The notes under the pieces: model-generated
Seen by the model: the letters and a program-made list of their open reading frames with translations, nothing else
Database searches by the model: none
Told to the model about the DNA's origin: nothing
Assembly: GCA_029779995.1 (NCBI GenBank)
Contig: JAKOZM010000123.1
Span: 1-11,070 of the forward strand
Reading direction: 5' to 3'
Source: Actinomycetes bacterium
GTDB lineage: Bacteria; Actinomycetota; Actinomycetes; S36-B12; UBA10799
DNA: 11,070 nucleotides
Shown: one piece after another, positions 1 through 7,683 of the stretch
Layout of the letters: the number at the start of each line of letters is the position of its first letter
Position numbering within the stretch: the stretch's first letter is position 1
Made by a program: the position numbers and the translations under genes

Positions 1-930
1 GACATCGGCGGCTCGCCCGGCCAGCCTGTTCAGTGCGCGGTCTGCAGACAGGGCTTTCCCAAACACTCCGCCCAACACAAACCCAGCGCAGGCGACGATG
101 GTGCGCCACAAGATCCGCCAGGACACCCGCGGTCGGCTCGGCAACACGGAGGGGCTTGGCGCGGCATACGCCAACGCGCCGTCAGCAGCGTCGGTCAGCC
201 AGGCCACTGCCCGTGCGACCTCACTCCCCGGGTCTTCGAAGAGCTCGAAGCCCTGTGCGTGGACCGTATCGGCGGCCGCCTCTGGCAAGACGCGATCAAG
301 GTGGAGAACCGCCTCGGCCGCAGCCAACTCGCCACCCCCCACGAGGCGGCTGAACGCGTGAATCTCGGTGACTTCGCTGGTGAACGGCACCATTGGTCCC
401 TCGCCGCCCAGGACCCCGAGCACGGCGAAGGTGGTGTGCAGCGTCACGGCCTCCCGACGCGGCGACCACCCGGAATCGCTGCTCGACGGATCCGGCCGGT
501 CCTGTGGCGAGACGACGATGCAGCGCCAGTCCTGAGAGGTGAGCGGCCACTGGTTTTCGCCCGCTTCTGCCGGTGGCGCGATGTCGACGAAGTGGCACTG
601 CGTGCCGACCACGTGGCGCCGGAGAAAGTCTCCGAACTGACCCATGGCTGTCTGCTCGGAGAGGTCGCCGAACGAGCGAATCCAGGCAGCCCGAACTTCG
701 GAAAGGCCAGCTACCTCGGCGAGGTATTCGGTCAACCGTAGTGATTCGGGCTGCCCGTTACGCCACACCGTGCACGCCGCAGTCTGCTGCGCCGCCATCC
801 CCGTGAGCTCGGTGAATTGGGCCTGGTCGAGCCAGGCCAACCCCGGCACCAAGCCCGCAGCCGACCACTGCAGACCGCGAGCGAGAAGGTCTGACGGCGC
901 TGCCACGACGACGGCGATGGTGCTCACCAT
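1..930 (-). CDS. Unrecognised protein with a membrane segment, last visible gene of the tubulin-like/vWA operon (3' end outside window)
   Basis: An open frame runs without a stop from the ATG at 930-928 to the window edge (310 codons seen); the C-terminus is missing. The start is supported by an AGGAGGAA ribosome binding site at 947-940, nine bases upstream. The ATG lies inside the end of the tubulin-like gene, giving a 7-nt overlap and implying translational coupling. The protein begins MVSTIAVVVAAPSDLLARGL. It has a soluble-looking first 265 residues rich in Ala, Glu and Trp, with no catalytic motif I recognise, then a basic-flanked hydrophobic segment at about 274-291 (LWRTIVACAGFVLGGVFG). 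That segment is probably membrane-spanning and would leave residues 1-270 on the cytoplasmic side, given no signal peptide. I do not recognise the family. From position it is a likely partner or membrane anchor of the tubulin-like protein. Confidence 0.85.
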   Translation of the reverse strand, partial: MVSTIAVVVAAPSDLLARGLQWSAAGLVPGLAWLDQAQFTELTGMAAQQTAACTVWRNGQPESLRLTEYLAEVAGLSEVRAAWIRSFGDLSEQTAMGQFGDFLRRHVVGTQCHFVDIAPPAEAGENQWPLTSQDWRCIVVSPQDRPDPSSSDSGWSPRREAVTLHTTFAVLGVLGGEGPMVPFTSEVTEIHAFSRLVGGGELAAAEAVLHLDRVLPEAAADTVHAQGFELFEDPGSEVARAVAWLTDAADGALAYAAPSPSVLPSRPRVSWRILWRTIVACAGFVLGGVFGKALSADRALNRLAGRAADV

Positions 931-3900
931 CCGGGCCGCTTCCTCCTGGCCCGGGTGAGGCTGTTGAGCTCTGCAAAGGCCCACTCGAGGTCAGGCAGGA
1001 CCTCGATGGAGGGGTTCCCTTGCGCTTCGGGGACGGACGACAGGTATTCAGGGTCGGCAATCGTGGCGTACGTCTCGGCCCACGCGCTCACCCGCGTTGC
1101 GAACACCTCGCTCCTTGCCAGTGCGTCGGCACAGTCCTCCAACTCGGCCCCTTCGACATCGACGATTCCCTTGCCGCTCTCGATCCAGTCCTGGATCGGG
1201 TTCGGCGCGCTGATGGAGGTGTGTTGCGTGGCCCGACTCTCGGCCCCGAGCCGGATGAGCTCGCGGTAAGGCTCGATCACGTCGAGGGACTTCTCGTCAT
1301 AAGCACGCAAGAATTGGATAGGGAGTGCCTCCACGAGGGAACCGATCTGGCCCTCGTCAGTCGCGGGCCGGATCCCGGATGGCTCGATCGAGCGCCACCC
1401 ACCCTTCACGAGCACTTCGAATCGCTCGACATGACTGCCCTTGAGCACTACCCGCCCGCGCCCGAGCAAGCGTGCCACCAACCACCCCAGGATGAGGTTC
1501 CGCCGAGCTTCCGGCCCCAGTGGGACGAACTCGCCGAGTGGCCGTGCCCGTCGGAAGGACCAGAAGCGTCCGTCGCGCGACCCCGACCATTGCCGCAGGA
1601 TCGGATCCATGACACTGGCGATCTCGACGGGGTGGCAGGCGGTGTCCATCACCGAGACGATGAGGCAGTCTTGGCTAGGCGTGTCCGTGTAGTCGATCTT
1701 CACGTCGGTCAGTCCGGAGGTGGCTTGCACCTGGTCGAGCCGGGCCTTGAGCTCCGCCAGCTCGGGTGGGACGTTCAACTCGGCGGCGATGACCTTCACT
1801 TCAGGTTCGTTCAGCAGATGAATCTGCTGGAGCATGCTCCGCTCGACGGAAACAAGCGGCCGAGAGCACTCCAGGACCTTGCCCAGGAGATGCACCATGT
1901 GGTTCTGCCGGTCGATGCGGGCCTCTGCGGTGACATAGCCGGTCGTGGAGTCCCCGACGAGGTATTGGCCCATGGTCTCCGCGAGATGCTTGCCAATCGC
2001 CTCGGTGCCGTCCCTGAGCCAGGCCTGAATGCGGGCGGTGAGATCCTCGAGCTCGTACGCCAAGACTGGTTGAGCCCGCATGGGGACGGCGTCGTCCTCG
2101 CCGGCGATGTTCAGCTCGGGCACCCACGACGAGCGGTAGACAGCGACGGGACGCAGCCGGTGGGCTTGCGGCGGCAGTGTGTCGCCGTGGATGACCTCGG
2201 TGACGGCCGCGAAGAGCCCGGTGGCAACGTTCTCCTCCGAACCCTGCGTGATCACCGTTCGGACGCGGGACTTCACGGATCTGGCCACGAGATCGTCAAA
2301 CGTCCGATGGAAGTCGCCAACGTCGTCCAGCGTGAACTCCACAGCGCTGGGGAGGAGTCGGCGTGGGAGGTCCCCTTGGCCCGTCGGCCACAAGGTGAAG
2401 GGCTGGACACCCTCGTTGGGGCGCACCCTTCGGCGCAGTATGCCGTCCGCGTCGCGCAGCGCCAGCTCCCACGGACCCAGCAGGTTCAGTTCGAGGTCTT
2501 TGAGGACCACGCTGGCGATTTCACACGTGTATGCGTCGATCGCGTACCCCAGCACCTCCTGGGCCTCGTCGCACAGCGCCCTGATCCGGTCGTTGTCGTC
2601 GGCGCGGAAGTCCTTGGGGTCCCCTTCGTGGAACACCTCGAGGCGAGCGCGCAGTGCGGCTGACTCGGCGCGGCATTCGACGGCGTCGACTTCGGCGAGC
2701 TGTTTGGCCGCCGCGAGCACCGCTTCGCGCAGCCGGCGCACGAGGCGAACGGTGACTGGCAGGCCGCGCAGCGCGACGGCGTTGTCGATCTGGCGCAACA
2801 GGGTGGTTTGGATGTCCCGTGACCATTCGCCGACGAGGACACTGGTGAGCCCTCGAGCTTGTTCCACGAGGCCGGAGTCTCCGTAGGCGTCGGTGACCTT
2901 TTGGCCGGCCTCCCGGCGAGCGTCCATCATGCGGATCGCGCCGCGCGGCGTTGCAGTACTCGTCACCGATTCGAAGACCGACCTGTCGAAGGTCGCCTCG
3001 GCCTCCTGCAGCCTGCCGTTCGCTCGCTCTCCTCGAGGGGAGAGCTCCTTGACCACATCGTTCTTGGGGTTGACCTCGTCGAGACCGGAGTTGACCAGGA
3101 AGGGCAGCCAGACCAGGTCGGCAGCTGCTTCGATGAGCTCCTCGTTGGTTCGCATGTCGTGGGGCCGTCGGAGGGTCAAGTGCTGGTCGAGCAGGCGCGA
3201 GGACACCATGCGCTGGAAGCGCTCCACGGCATACCTCTGGAAGAAGTCTCGCCCGAGCGAAAGGCGACCGAACCCGAGTCCCTTGAACGTTCCGAGATCG
3301 ATGTTGGTCTGGCCCGGCGACAGACCGAGATTGTCTGCCTTGGACACCGTCTGGTTGTAGCTGTTGGCGCCGATGAAGTTCATGAGGTCGCGGCTCAGTG
3401 GCTCATTGACCGTGATCTCGGCCAGCGATCGACCGACGACGCGGTAGACGTCTTCGGGTGTCTTGAGCGTGATTCCTTGGCCGCGCCGCCCGACGAGGAG
3501 GGTCGTGGTTGGCCCGCTCTGACTGTTTTCCAGGCCGGCAGGTCGCTGCACGCGCGCCTGTTGGAAGAGTCGATTCCGGGACAGGGGAGCGTCGGCGTCG
3601 TCCCTGATCCAGCTGGCGGCGGCGAGCTCGTTGATGGCGATGATGGAGTTCGGGGCGATGCCCGCGTCAAGCTTGCCCTCGTCACCCTCGAAGACCTCGG
3701 GAGTGAAGACGAGGGCGTAAACCTCCCGGGCCCGAGCCCGCAGGAGGTCGCAGACGTCCAGGAGCATTCCCGAGCCTGAGCCTCCAGACGCCGACCCCAC
3801 GACGAAGACGAGGGGATCGTTGGGGGTCGTGTATTCGATCTTTTGCCCCGACGCCCGCTGGATCGTGTCGAGTCCAGGACCGTCGCCATGGTTCAACCGG

Positions 3901-4340
3901 TCCATCACCTGATCGACGGCCCGCTCGACGGAGTCGAGGTGTCCCATGAGTGTCGCCCGACCGACGGCTCGCCATTGCCCGGCGCCCTTGTCGATGATGA
4001 CGCCGGTGTTGTTGGGCGGGAACGGGCGCCAGGAGTTCCACGCAATGTGTTCGTCGAGTTCAACCTCGCCGATGCGATCGCTGATGATGCCATCGATCCC
4101 GCGATAGGTGCTCTCGTGCGTCGTGAGGGAGAGGTAGCTGTTCCGGGGAAGTGCATCCGGCATACCCGTGGCCACCGAGTCGGGGTCGGCGGCGACATCG
4201 ATATGCAGGAATTGCCAGGCGGACGGCCACGAGGTGAACCCGAGCCGATCCAGCTGGGAGCGCAGGGTGTCATAGGTGACCGACAAGGTCTTGCCGCCGG
4301 TGCCACCTACTCCGACGAAGACGACGGGACCGATGGTCAT
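924..4340 (-). CDS. Tubulin/FtsZ-superfamily protein, Tubulin_2-like (1138 aa)
   Basis: The N-terminus has the layout of the divergent bacterial tubulin-like family (Tubulin_2). A glycine-rich nucleotide-binding loop VFVGVGGTGGKTLS lies at 7-20. A tubulin-signature-like loop GSASGGSGSGM lies at 182-192, after the strand PLVFVV. A conserved-looking NSIIAINEL stretch follows at 231-239, where tubulins carry a nucleotide-contacting Asn. These predict GTP binding and possibly polymerisation in the cytoplasm. No signal peptide or membrane helix is evident. The protein is about three times the length of FtsZ. Residues from about 400 onward form a long mixed helical extension I cannot assign. The start ATG overlaps the stop of the vWA gene (ATGA, 4 nt) and has an AAGAAAGG-type ribosome binding site upstream; the stop overlaps the next gene. 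Family knowledge: divergent tubulin-like proteins in operons with vWA and membrane proteins have been proposed to act in membrane remodelling. Function here is inferred only. Confidence 0.88.
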   Translation of the reverse strand: MTIGPVVFVGVGGTGGKTLSVTYDTLRSQLDRLGFTSWPSAWQFLHIDVAADPDSVATGMPDALPRNSYLSLTTHESTYRGIDGIISDRIGEVELDEHIAWNSWRPFPPNNTGVIIDKGAGQWRAVGRATLMGHLDSVERAVDQVMDRLNHGDGPGLDTIQRASGQKIEYTTPNDPLVFVVGSASGGSGSGMLLDVCDLLRARAREVYALVFTPEVFEGDEGKLDAGIAPNSIIAINELAAASWIRDDADAPLSRNRLFQQARVQRPAGLENSQSGPTTTLLVGRRGQGITLKTPEDVYRVVGRSLAEITVNEPLSRDLMNFIGANSYNQTVSKADNLGLSPGQTNIDLGTFKGLGFGRLSLGRDFFQRYAVERFQRMVSSRLLDQHLTLRRPHDMRTNEELIEAAADLVWLPFLVNSGLDEVNPKNDVVKELSPRGERANGRLQEAEATFDRSVFESVTSTATPRGAIRMMDARREAGQKVTDAYGDSGLVEQARGLTSVLVGEWSRDIQTTLLRQIDNAVALRGLPVTVRLVRRLREAVLAAAKQLAEVDAVECRAESAALRARLEVFHEGDPKDFRADDNDRIRALCDEAQEVLGYAIDAYTCEIASVVLKDLELNLLGPWELALRDADGILRRRVRPNEGVQPFTLWPTGQGDLPRRLLPSAVEFTLDDVGDFHRTFDDLVARSVKSRVRTVITQGSEENVATGLFAAVTEVIHGDTLPPQAHRLRPVAVYRSSWVPELNIAGEDDAVPMRAQPVLAYELEDLTARIQAWLRDGTEAIGKHLAETMGQYLVGDSTTGYVTAEARIDRQNHMVHLLGKVLECSRPLVSVERSMLQQIHLLNEPEVKVIAAELNVPPELAELKARLDQVQATSGLTDVKIDYTDTPSQDCLIVSVMDTACHPVEIASVMDPILRQWSGSRDGRFWSFRRARPLGEFVPLGPEARRNLILGWLVARLLGRGRVVLKGSHVERFEVLVKGGWRSIEPSGIRPATDEGQIGSLVEALPIQFLRAYDEKSLDVIEPYRELIRLGAESRATQHTSISAPNPIQDWIESGKGIVDVEGAELEDCADALARSEVFATRVSAWAETYATIADPEYLSSVPEAQGNPSIEVLPDLEWAFAELNSLTRARRKRPGW

Positions 4341-6922
4341 CGTGTGCCTTTCTTGTTTTCGCGGCCGATGAGCGGCCTTTTGGTTCCGGGGGGCTGTGTG
4401 CCGATGCCGTGTCCGCTTGGAGTGGGTTGGCCAGAGCTTGGCTTCGACGGTGATCGGGAGCCTGACGTCGCTGAGTTGGGGAGGCTTCTTGCCATTGCGT
4501 CCAGGGTCCGTTTGCCGAAGGCCTCGCGGAGCATGCCGTCCACGTCTTCGCCCTGGAGGGCGCCATTTCGTGTGAGGACGACGATGGTCGCCGGAGTGCT
4601 TGCGGATTTGGCGCGAAGATCCGCTTCGGTGACGACGAGGATTCCGAGGAAGTCGAGGCTGGCCGTGGTCGGCGCCGTTGCCCCGACCACGAGGCCGCGG
4701 GCTGCGGTCGTGGAGATGACGCTCCCCGCAGGTGCCTCGGCCCAGAATCGGGCTGCCCGCTTGGGGTTGAGGCTGACCGCGCTGCGTAGCCTGACCCCCC
4801 CGACGGAGAGATCTCTCTTCGGGGACGAACCCAGCCCCGTGATGGGCCGAAACGCCTGACGGTCGGCCAACCGATTGGCCATGCCTGCACCCGGTAGGGG
4901 GTCGACGCGTGATATCTGGCTGCCTTCACAGCGCACCGGGATGATCTCGTGCTGCAGTCCACGGGTCTCATAGCGGGTGCTGACCCAGTTGGCCAACGCG
5001 ATGATGGCGAGCGGGATCAACGAGAGCACCGCAGCCACAAGAATGAGGACCCAGAGGACGGTGACATTGAGCGGGTCGGTGAATCGCCATCTGACCGGCA
5101 GTTCAAGGGGGATCGCTTGCGACGCGCGACCTGCGGTCGGTGCACTGTGCAGGATGACGGGGATCTTGGCTGAACCATCGCCAGTCGTGGCCGTTGGTGG
5201 GGTCGCCGCCACAGTCACGGTTCGGCGCTCATTGGTCGCCAGCTCGACGCACCCACGTGGGTAGCCCAACGTTGTCCCCGCGACGTCCTGAGGGACGTTG
5301 ATCGACTTTGGCTCCTCCAAGCACACCTTCGTCGGCCCATCCGGAGATCCGACCAAGGTGAGGGTTCCAGTCCCCGGCTCCACCTTCACGACGTCGCTCA
5401 GCGTGAGCTCGTCGGCGGGGACGATCAACGGCACGTCGCTGGAGAGCGTCGCAGCCAGCCCCGCCTTGAAGGTGATCGGGGTCAGTTGCAGGCCAGAGGC
5501 CGTGGTCAATCGGACGATGACGTCAAGGTCGAAGCGCGCATCTGTGGGCCCAGGGGTGACCTCGACGGCGACCTTCCCGTCTGGGGTGTTCGAGGCGACG
5601 GCCGGCAGGGTGGAGCTCAACGCCTTGGCGCTCGCGCCAGGGACAACCTTGGCGAACGCTCGCAGGTCTGCCGGCGCCCCGGATGGGTCCGTTGCGACGA
5701 GGATGACTGGGGAGGCCAACCCAGCCTTCACCTGGGGTGCGGCGCCATCGAAGCTCAGGTGAAGATCGCTGCAGACCGACACGTGGATTTGGTCAGGGGT
5801 GACCGCCACATCTGGGCTGATCCTCCATTGCCCGGTGCCCTTGCCTGGGGGGAAGGCGATCTCCATCGAGAAGTAGTAGTCGTCCGCTTCTGCCTTGGTT
5901 GTATAGCCACCCTTGCCGAACTCCCCGCTTGTCGGAGCATCCATGGCGGTCCCATCGGGTGCGTCCAGGCGAACACTTCCTGACTTGCGTGGCGTGTCGA
6001 CGTAGATCGTCATCCGGCGGATTCCGGGATCGACAACGGCGCCCAGGTCGCCAGTGGGCGTGCACCCGTTCGCGAGCCGAGTGACCTCCGCGAAGATTCG
6101 TTTGAGCCCTGCGGCGTCATCCGCTTTCAGGTAGACGCCCGAAGCCCACCCTTCGGGTATTGGGGTCGTGCCACAGGGGCCGTCCGCGGCGACCCCCACC
6201 GACATCTTCTCCAGATCGGTCAGGGTCTGCTCTTTCAGCTGCAAGCCGATGATCGTGACCCCGGCCGCATGCAGGGAATCGACAACACCTCCCGGTGCGC
6301 ACATGCGAGCGCGAGCGGCGGGGACGCCGTCGGGTGATTCCTCGAACATGCCGTCGGTGAACCACAGGATGACTCGGCAGTTCCTGTCATCGCCTCGGGT
6401 GCCGATGTCGCCTAGGCCTCCGTTGAGAGCGTCCTCGAAGTTGGTCCCGCCCTCGGGGGAGGTCTGCTCGCGAGCGGCACGAAGCACTTCCGCGATGGCA
6501 GCCCGGGAGTCTTGCCCGTTGATCCGGCGCCAGGGAGCGACGGATGCGGCGCTCTGGTAGGCGCCGTTGAAGGAGGAAACGGCGACCTCGGCCGACAGTT
6601 CCTTTCCGTCCCCGCGCTTGAGCGTGGCGAGTTGCTCAAGGGCGGTCTGCATCCCCTGATAGCGAACGCCGTTGGGGTCTTTGTTATTGAGACTCCCAGA
6701 ACGGTCCATGAGGAAGAGCACGCTCAGCGTGCGAGCCGACTGCAGGCAGCTGCTCAAGTGGGCCCGACCATCAGCACGAATTGCGCTCAGGATCTCGCCG
6801 GAGACGCCCGCATCGATCTGTGCAGCGATGGGCGATGCCGCCGCCGCGGAGCCCGTGACCGACAGTCCGAGAATCGAGCAGAGAGCCGCGAGGGCAAGCC
6901 CGAATCGACGTTGGAGGGTCAC
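4337..6922 (-). CDS. Secreted, membrane-anchored von Willebrand factor A (MIDAS) protein (861 aa)
   Basis: The chosen start is the GTG at 6922-6920, which shares one base with the TAG of the preceding gene. An upstream ATG at 6976 would add 18 charged residues before the signal peptide and overlap the previous gene more. Residues 8-30 form a signal-peptide-like hydrophobic run ending in AAAAS. A vWA domain follows with all MIDAS elements: DRSGS at 73-77, the Thr of GGTNFEDAL at about 160, and the Asp of WFTDG at about 190. So metal-dependent ligand binding is likely. Several Cys residues in this part fit an extracytoplasmic location. A beta-rich region of about 320 residues follows, then one strong transmembrane helix at about 619-645 (WVLILVAAVLSLIPLAIIAL). 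A basic cytoplasmic tail of about 215 residues ends in a Pro/Ser/Gly-rich stretch. Topology is therefore vWA outside, tail inside. The ATGA overlap with the tubulin-like gene suggests the two products work together, the tail being a plausible contact. The ligand is unknown. Confidence 0.9.
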   Translation of the reverse strand: MTLQRRFGLALAALCSILGLSVTGSAAAASPIAAQIDAGVSGEILSAIRADGRAHLSSCLQSARTLSVLFLMDRSGSLNNKDPNGVRYQGMQTALEQLATLKRGDGKELSAEVAVSSFNGAYQSAASVAPWRRINGQDSRAAIAEVLRAAREQTSPEGGTNFEDALNGGLGDIGTRGDDRNCRVILWFTDGMFEESPDGVPAARARMCAPGGVVDSLHAAGVTIIGLQLKEQTLTDLEKMSVGVAADGPCGTTPIPEGWASGVYLKADDAAGLKRIFAEVTRLANGCTPTGDLGAVVDPGIRRMTIYVDTPRKSGSVRLDAPDGTAMDAPTSGEFGKGGYTTKAEADDYYFSMEIAFPPGKGTGQWRISPDVAVTPDQIHVSVCSDLHLSFDGAAPQVKAGLASPVILVATDPSGAPADLRAFAKVVPGASAKALSSTLPAVASNTPDGKVAVEVTPGPTDARFDLDVIVRLTTASGLQLTPITFKAGLAATLSSDVPLIVPADELTLSDVVKVEPGTGTLTLVGSPDGPTKVCLEEPKSINVPQDVAGTTLGYPRGCVELATNERRTVTVAATPPTATTGDGSAKIPVILHSAPTAGRASQAIPLELPVRWRFTDPLNVTVLWVLILVAAVLSLIPLAIIALANWVSTRYETRGLQHEIIPVRCEGSQISRVDPLPGAGMANRLADRQAFRPITGLGSSPKRDLSVGGVRLRSAVSLNPKRAARFWAEAPAGSVISTTAARGLVVGATAPTTASLDFLGILVVTEADLRAKSASTPATIVVLTRNGALQGEDVDGMLREAFGKRTLDAMARSLPNSATSGSRSPSKPSSGQPTPSGHGIGTQPPGTKRPLIGRENKKGTR

Positions 6923-7275
6923 TATCCCACCCGCCCTGCGACGTAGATCGCGAAGACGATGGCGTTGGCCATACACGCTAAGGAGGCGGTGACCACGGCG
7001 AAGATCTCGTAGCGTTTGAAGCCGACGACGGTGTTCGCGCCCTTGCCCCTTGCGCTACGCACCTCTCTCGCCCGCAATCGGAACAAGACGATCGACGCGA
7101 CGACGACGACGACCCCATAGGCGATGCTGCTCCAGAGGGGGTTATTTGCGATGGCCACGAGCACGGCGAGCACGCACGCGGCATACAGGACGTAGAGACC
7201 TCTGGTCCACACAGGGGCAGGTGACGAGCGCGGAGGGACGGGTGGCCTCGTCCGTCGGTCGATGGTGCTGCGCAT
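6922..7275 (-). CDS. Small three-helix membrane protein (117 aa)
   Basis: The ATG at 7275-7273 is chosen because a GGGG-rich ribosome binding site (AAGGGGC) sits just upstream. A GTG at 7320 in the same frame has no such site and adds a basic, proline-containing stretch that does not look like protein. The product has a Pro/Arg-rich N-terminus (about 1-25) and three hydrophobic helices: about 26-44 (LYVLYAACVLAVLVAI), 49-66 (SIAYGVVVVVASIVLF) and 91-113 (FAVVTASLACMANAIVFAIY). An Arg/Lys-rich loop RLRAREVRSARGKG separates helices two and three. I do not recognise a family. Its stop codon TAG shares its last base with the GTG of the vWA gene, so it is the first gene of the tightly coupled operon. 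It could be a membrane scaffold for the vWA protein. Confidence 0.8.
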   Translation of the reverse strand: MRSTIDRRTRPPVPPRSSPAPVWTRGLYVLYAACVLAVLVAIANNPLWSSIAYGVVVVVASIVLFRLRAREVRSARGKGANTVVGFKRYEIFAVVTASLACMANAIVFAIYVAGRVG

Positions 7276-7386
7276 GATTGCCCCTTGGGGAGTGGGTCGT
7301 AGCAAAGGCCGGTCGCGCACCTGCGATCAGGTCCGCGGCAGCCACCCGCTACTGACGGACGACGCCAGGCGCCGGAGGAAACGACA

Positions 7387-7417
7387 GTGCGCCGAGCGCG
7401 AAACGCGCCCGGCGCAC
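7387..7417 (-). terminator. GC-rich stem-loop after the 28-residue ORF: possible terminator or attenuator
   Basis: The arms GTGCGCCGGGCGC and GCGCTCGGCGCAC (minus-strand sense) pair over 13 positions with one G-U wobble around a five-base GTTTC loop. The following minus-strand bases TGTCGTTTCC are only modestly T-rich, so intrinsic termination is possible but not certain. It lies 16 bases after the stop of the small ORF and about 110 bases before the first operon gene, so it could separate the two or act as an attenuator. Confidence 0.5.
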
Positions 7418-7433
7418 CATTGCGGGAACTGCC

Positions 7434-7520
7434 TCAGCAGCCCTTGAACAAAGGCACAACGAAACCAATCAGCGTCGACCAAAAATCTCCGCCCACAGAG
7501 CAGTGCCAGACCACTTTCAT
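7434..7520 (-). CDS. Putative 28-residue hydrophobic peptide, or leader peptide
   Basis: The ATG at 7520-7518 directly follows a 13-base pure-purine run (minus strand GGGGGAGGAGGGG), the best ribosome binding site in the window. The frame reads MKVVWHCSVGGDFW and then STLIGFVVPLFKGC, ending in TGA. It has two Trp, two Cys including a C-terminal one, and a hydrophobic second half that could insert in a membrane. The same frame extends upstream to an ATG at 7631, but that start lacks a binding site and its product is Pro/Arg-rich, so the short form is preferred. Possible roles are a small membrane protein, a secreted or toxic peptide, or a regulatory leader peptide whose translation affects the stem-loop downstream. 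No family is recognised. Expression is unproven. Confidence 0.45.
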   Translation of the reverse strand: MKVVWHCSVGGDFWSTLIGFVVPLFKGC

Positions 7521-7540
7521 CCCCTCCTCCCCCGGTTGAT

Positions 7541-7563
7541 GTCCGGGGCCCCGCGCTCCGGAC
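7541..7563 (-). promoter_or_regulatory. Stem-loop in the leader of the 28-residue ORF
   Basis: Arms GTCCGG and CCGGAC pair around an 11-base GC-rich loop that itself contains a GGGGCCCC palindrome. It lies about 20 bases upstream of the start codon and next to the purine-rich binding site. It could therefore influence translation, but it may be incidental in DNA this GC-rich. Confidence 0.25.
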
Positions 7564-7616
7564 GAGGGACAAACCGATCCCCGGAGGCGAAATGGAAGAG
7601 AAAGTGGGCAGGCGAC

Positions 7617-7632
7617 TATGACGTGCGTCACA
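7617..7632. promoter_or_regulatory. CRP/GlxR-like palindrome
   Basis: The plus-strand sequence TATGACGTGCGTCACA reads TGTGA-N6-TCATA on the other strand. It matches the CRP/GlxR consensus TGTGA-N6-TCACA at nine of ten specified bases. It lies about 100 bases upstream of the 28-residue ORF and 52 bases beyond the stop of the membrane gene, a sensible place for an operator controlling the downstream minus-strand genes. I found no clear -10/-35 pair near it. Confidence 0.4.
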
Positions 7633-7683
7633 TGGGGGAGCTGTGCGAAATGGAGCTGGCCGGTGGGTTGCCGTTGAGCCGAG

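Noticed and set aside
1020..2663. 547-codon plus-strand open frame opposite the tubulin-like gene
   Set aside because: It is antisense to a gene with clear family motifs. It is His/Asp/Arg-rich with no binding site, as expected from GC3 bias on the other strand. The frames at 2859-3779 and 3843-4859 are rejected for the same reason.
6976..6976. Upstream ATG for the vWA gene
   Set aside because: It would place a basic stretch before the signal peptide and overlap the previous gene by 55 bases. The GTG at 6922 gives a tight 1-nt overlap.
7319..7332. Small ACCTG/CAGGT hairpin in the leader of the operon
   Set aside because: Five base pairs with a tetraloop is too short to separate from chance in DNA this GC-rich.
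7521..7631. Longer 65-codon version of the small ORF starting at 7631
   Set aside because: It has no binding site, a Pro/Arg-rich added segment, and an overlap with the CRP-like site. The start at 7520 has a far better binding site.
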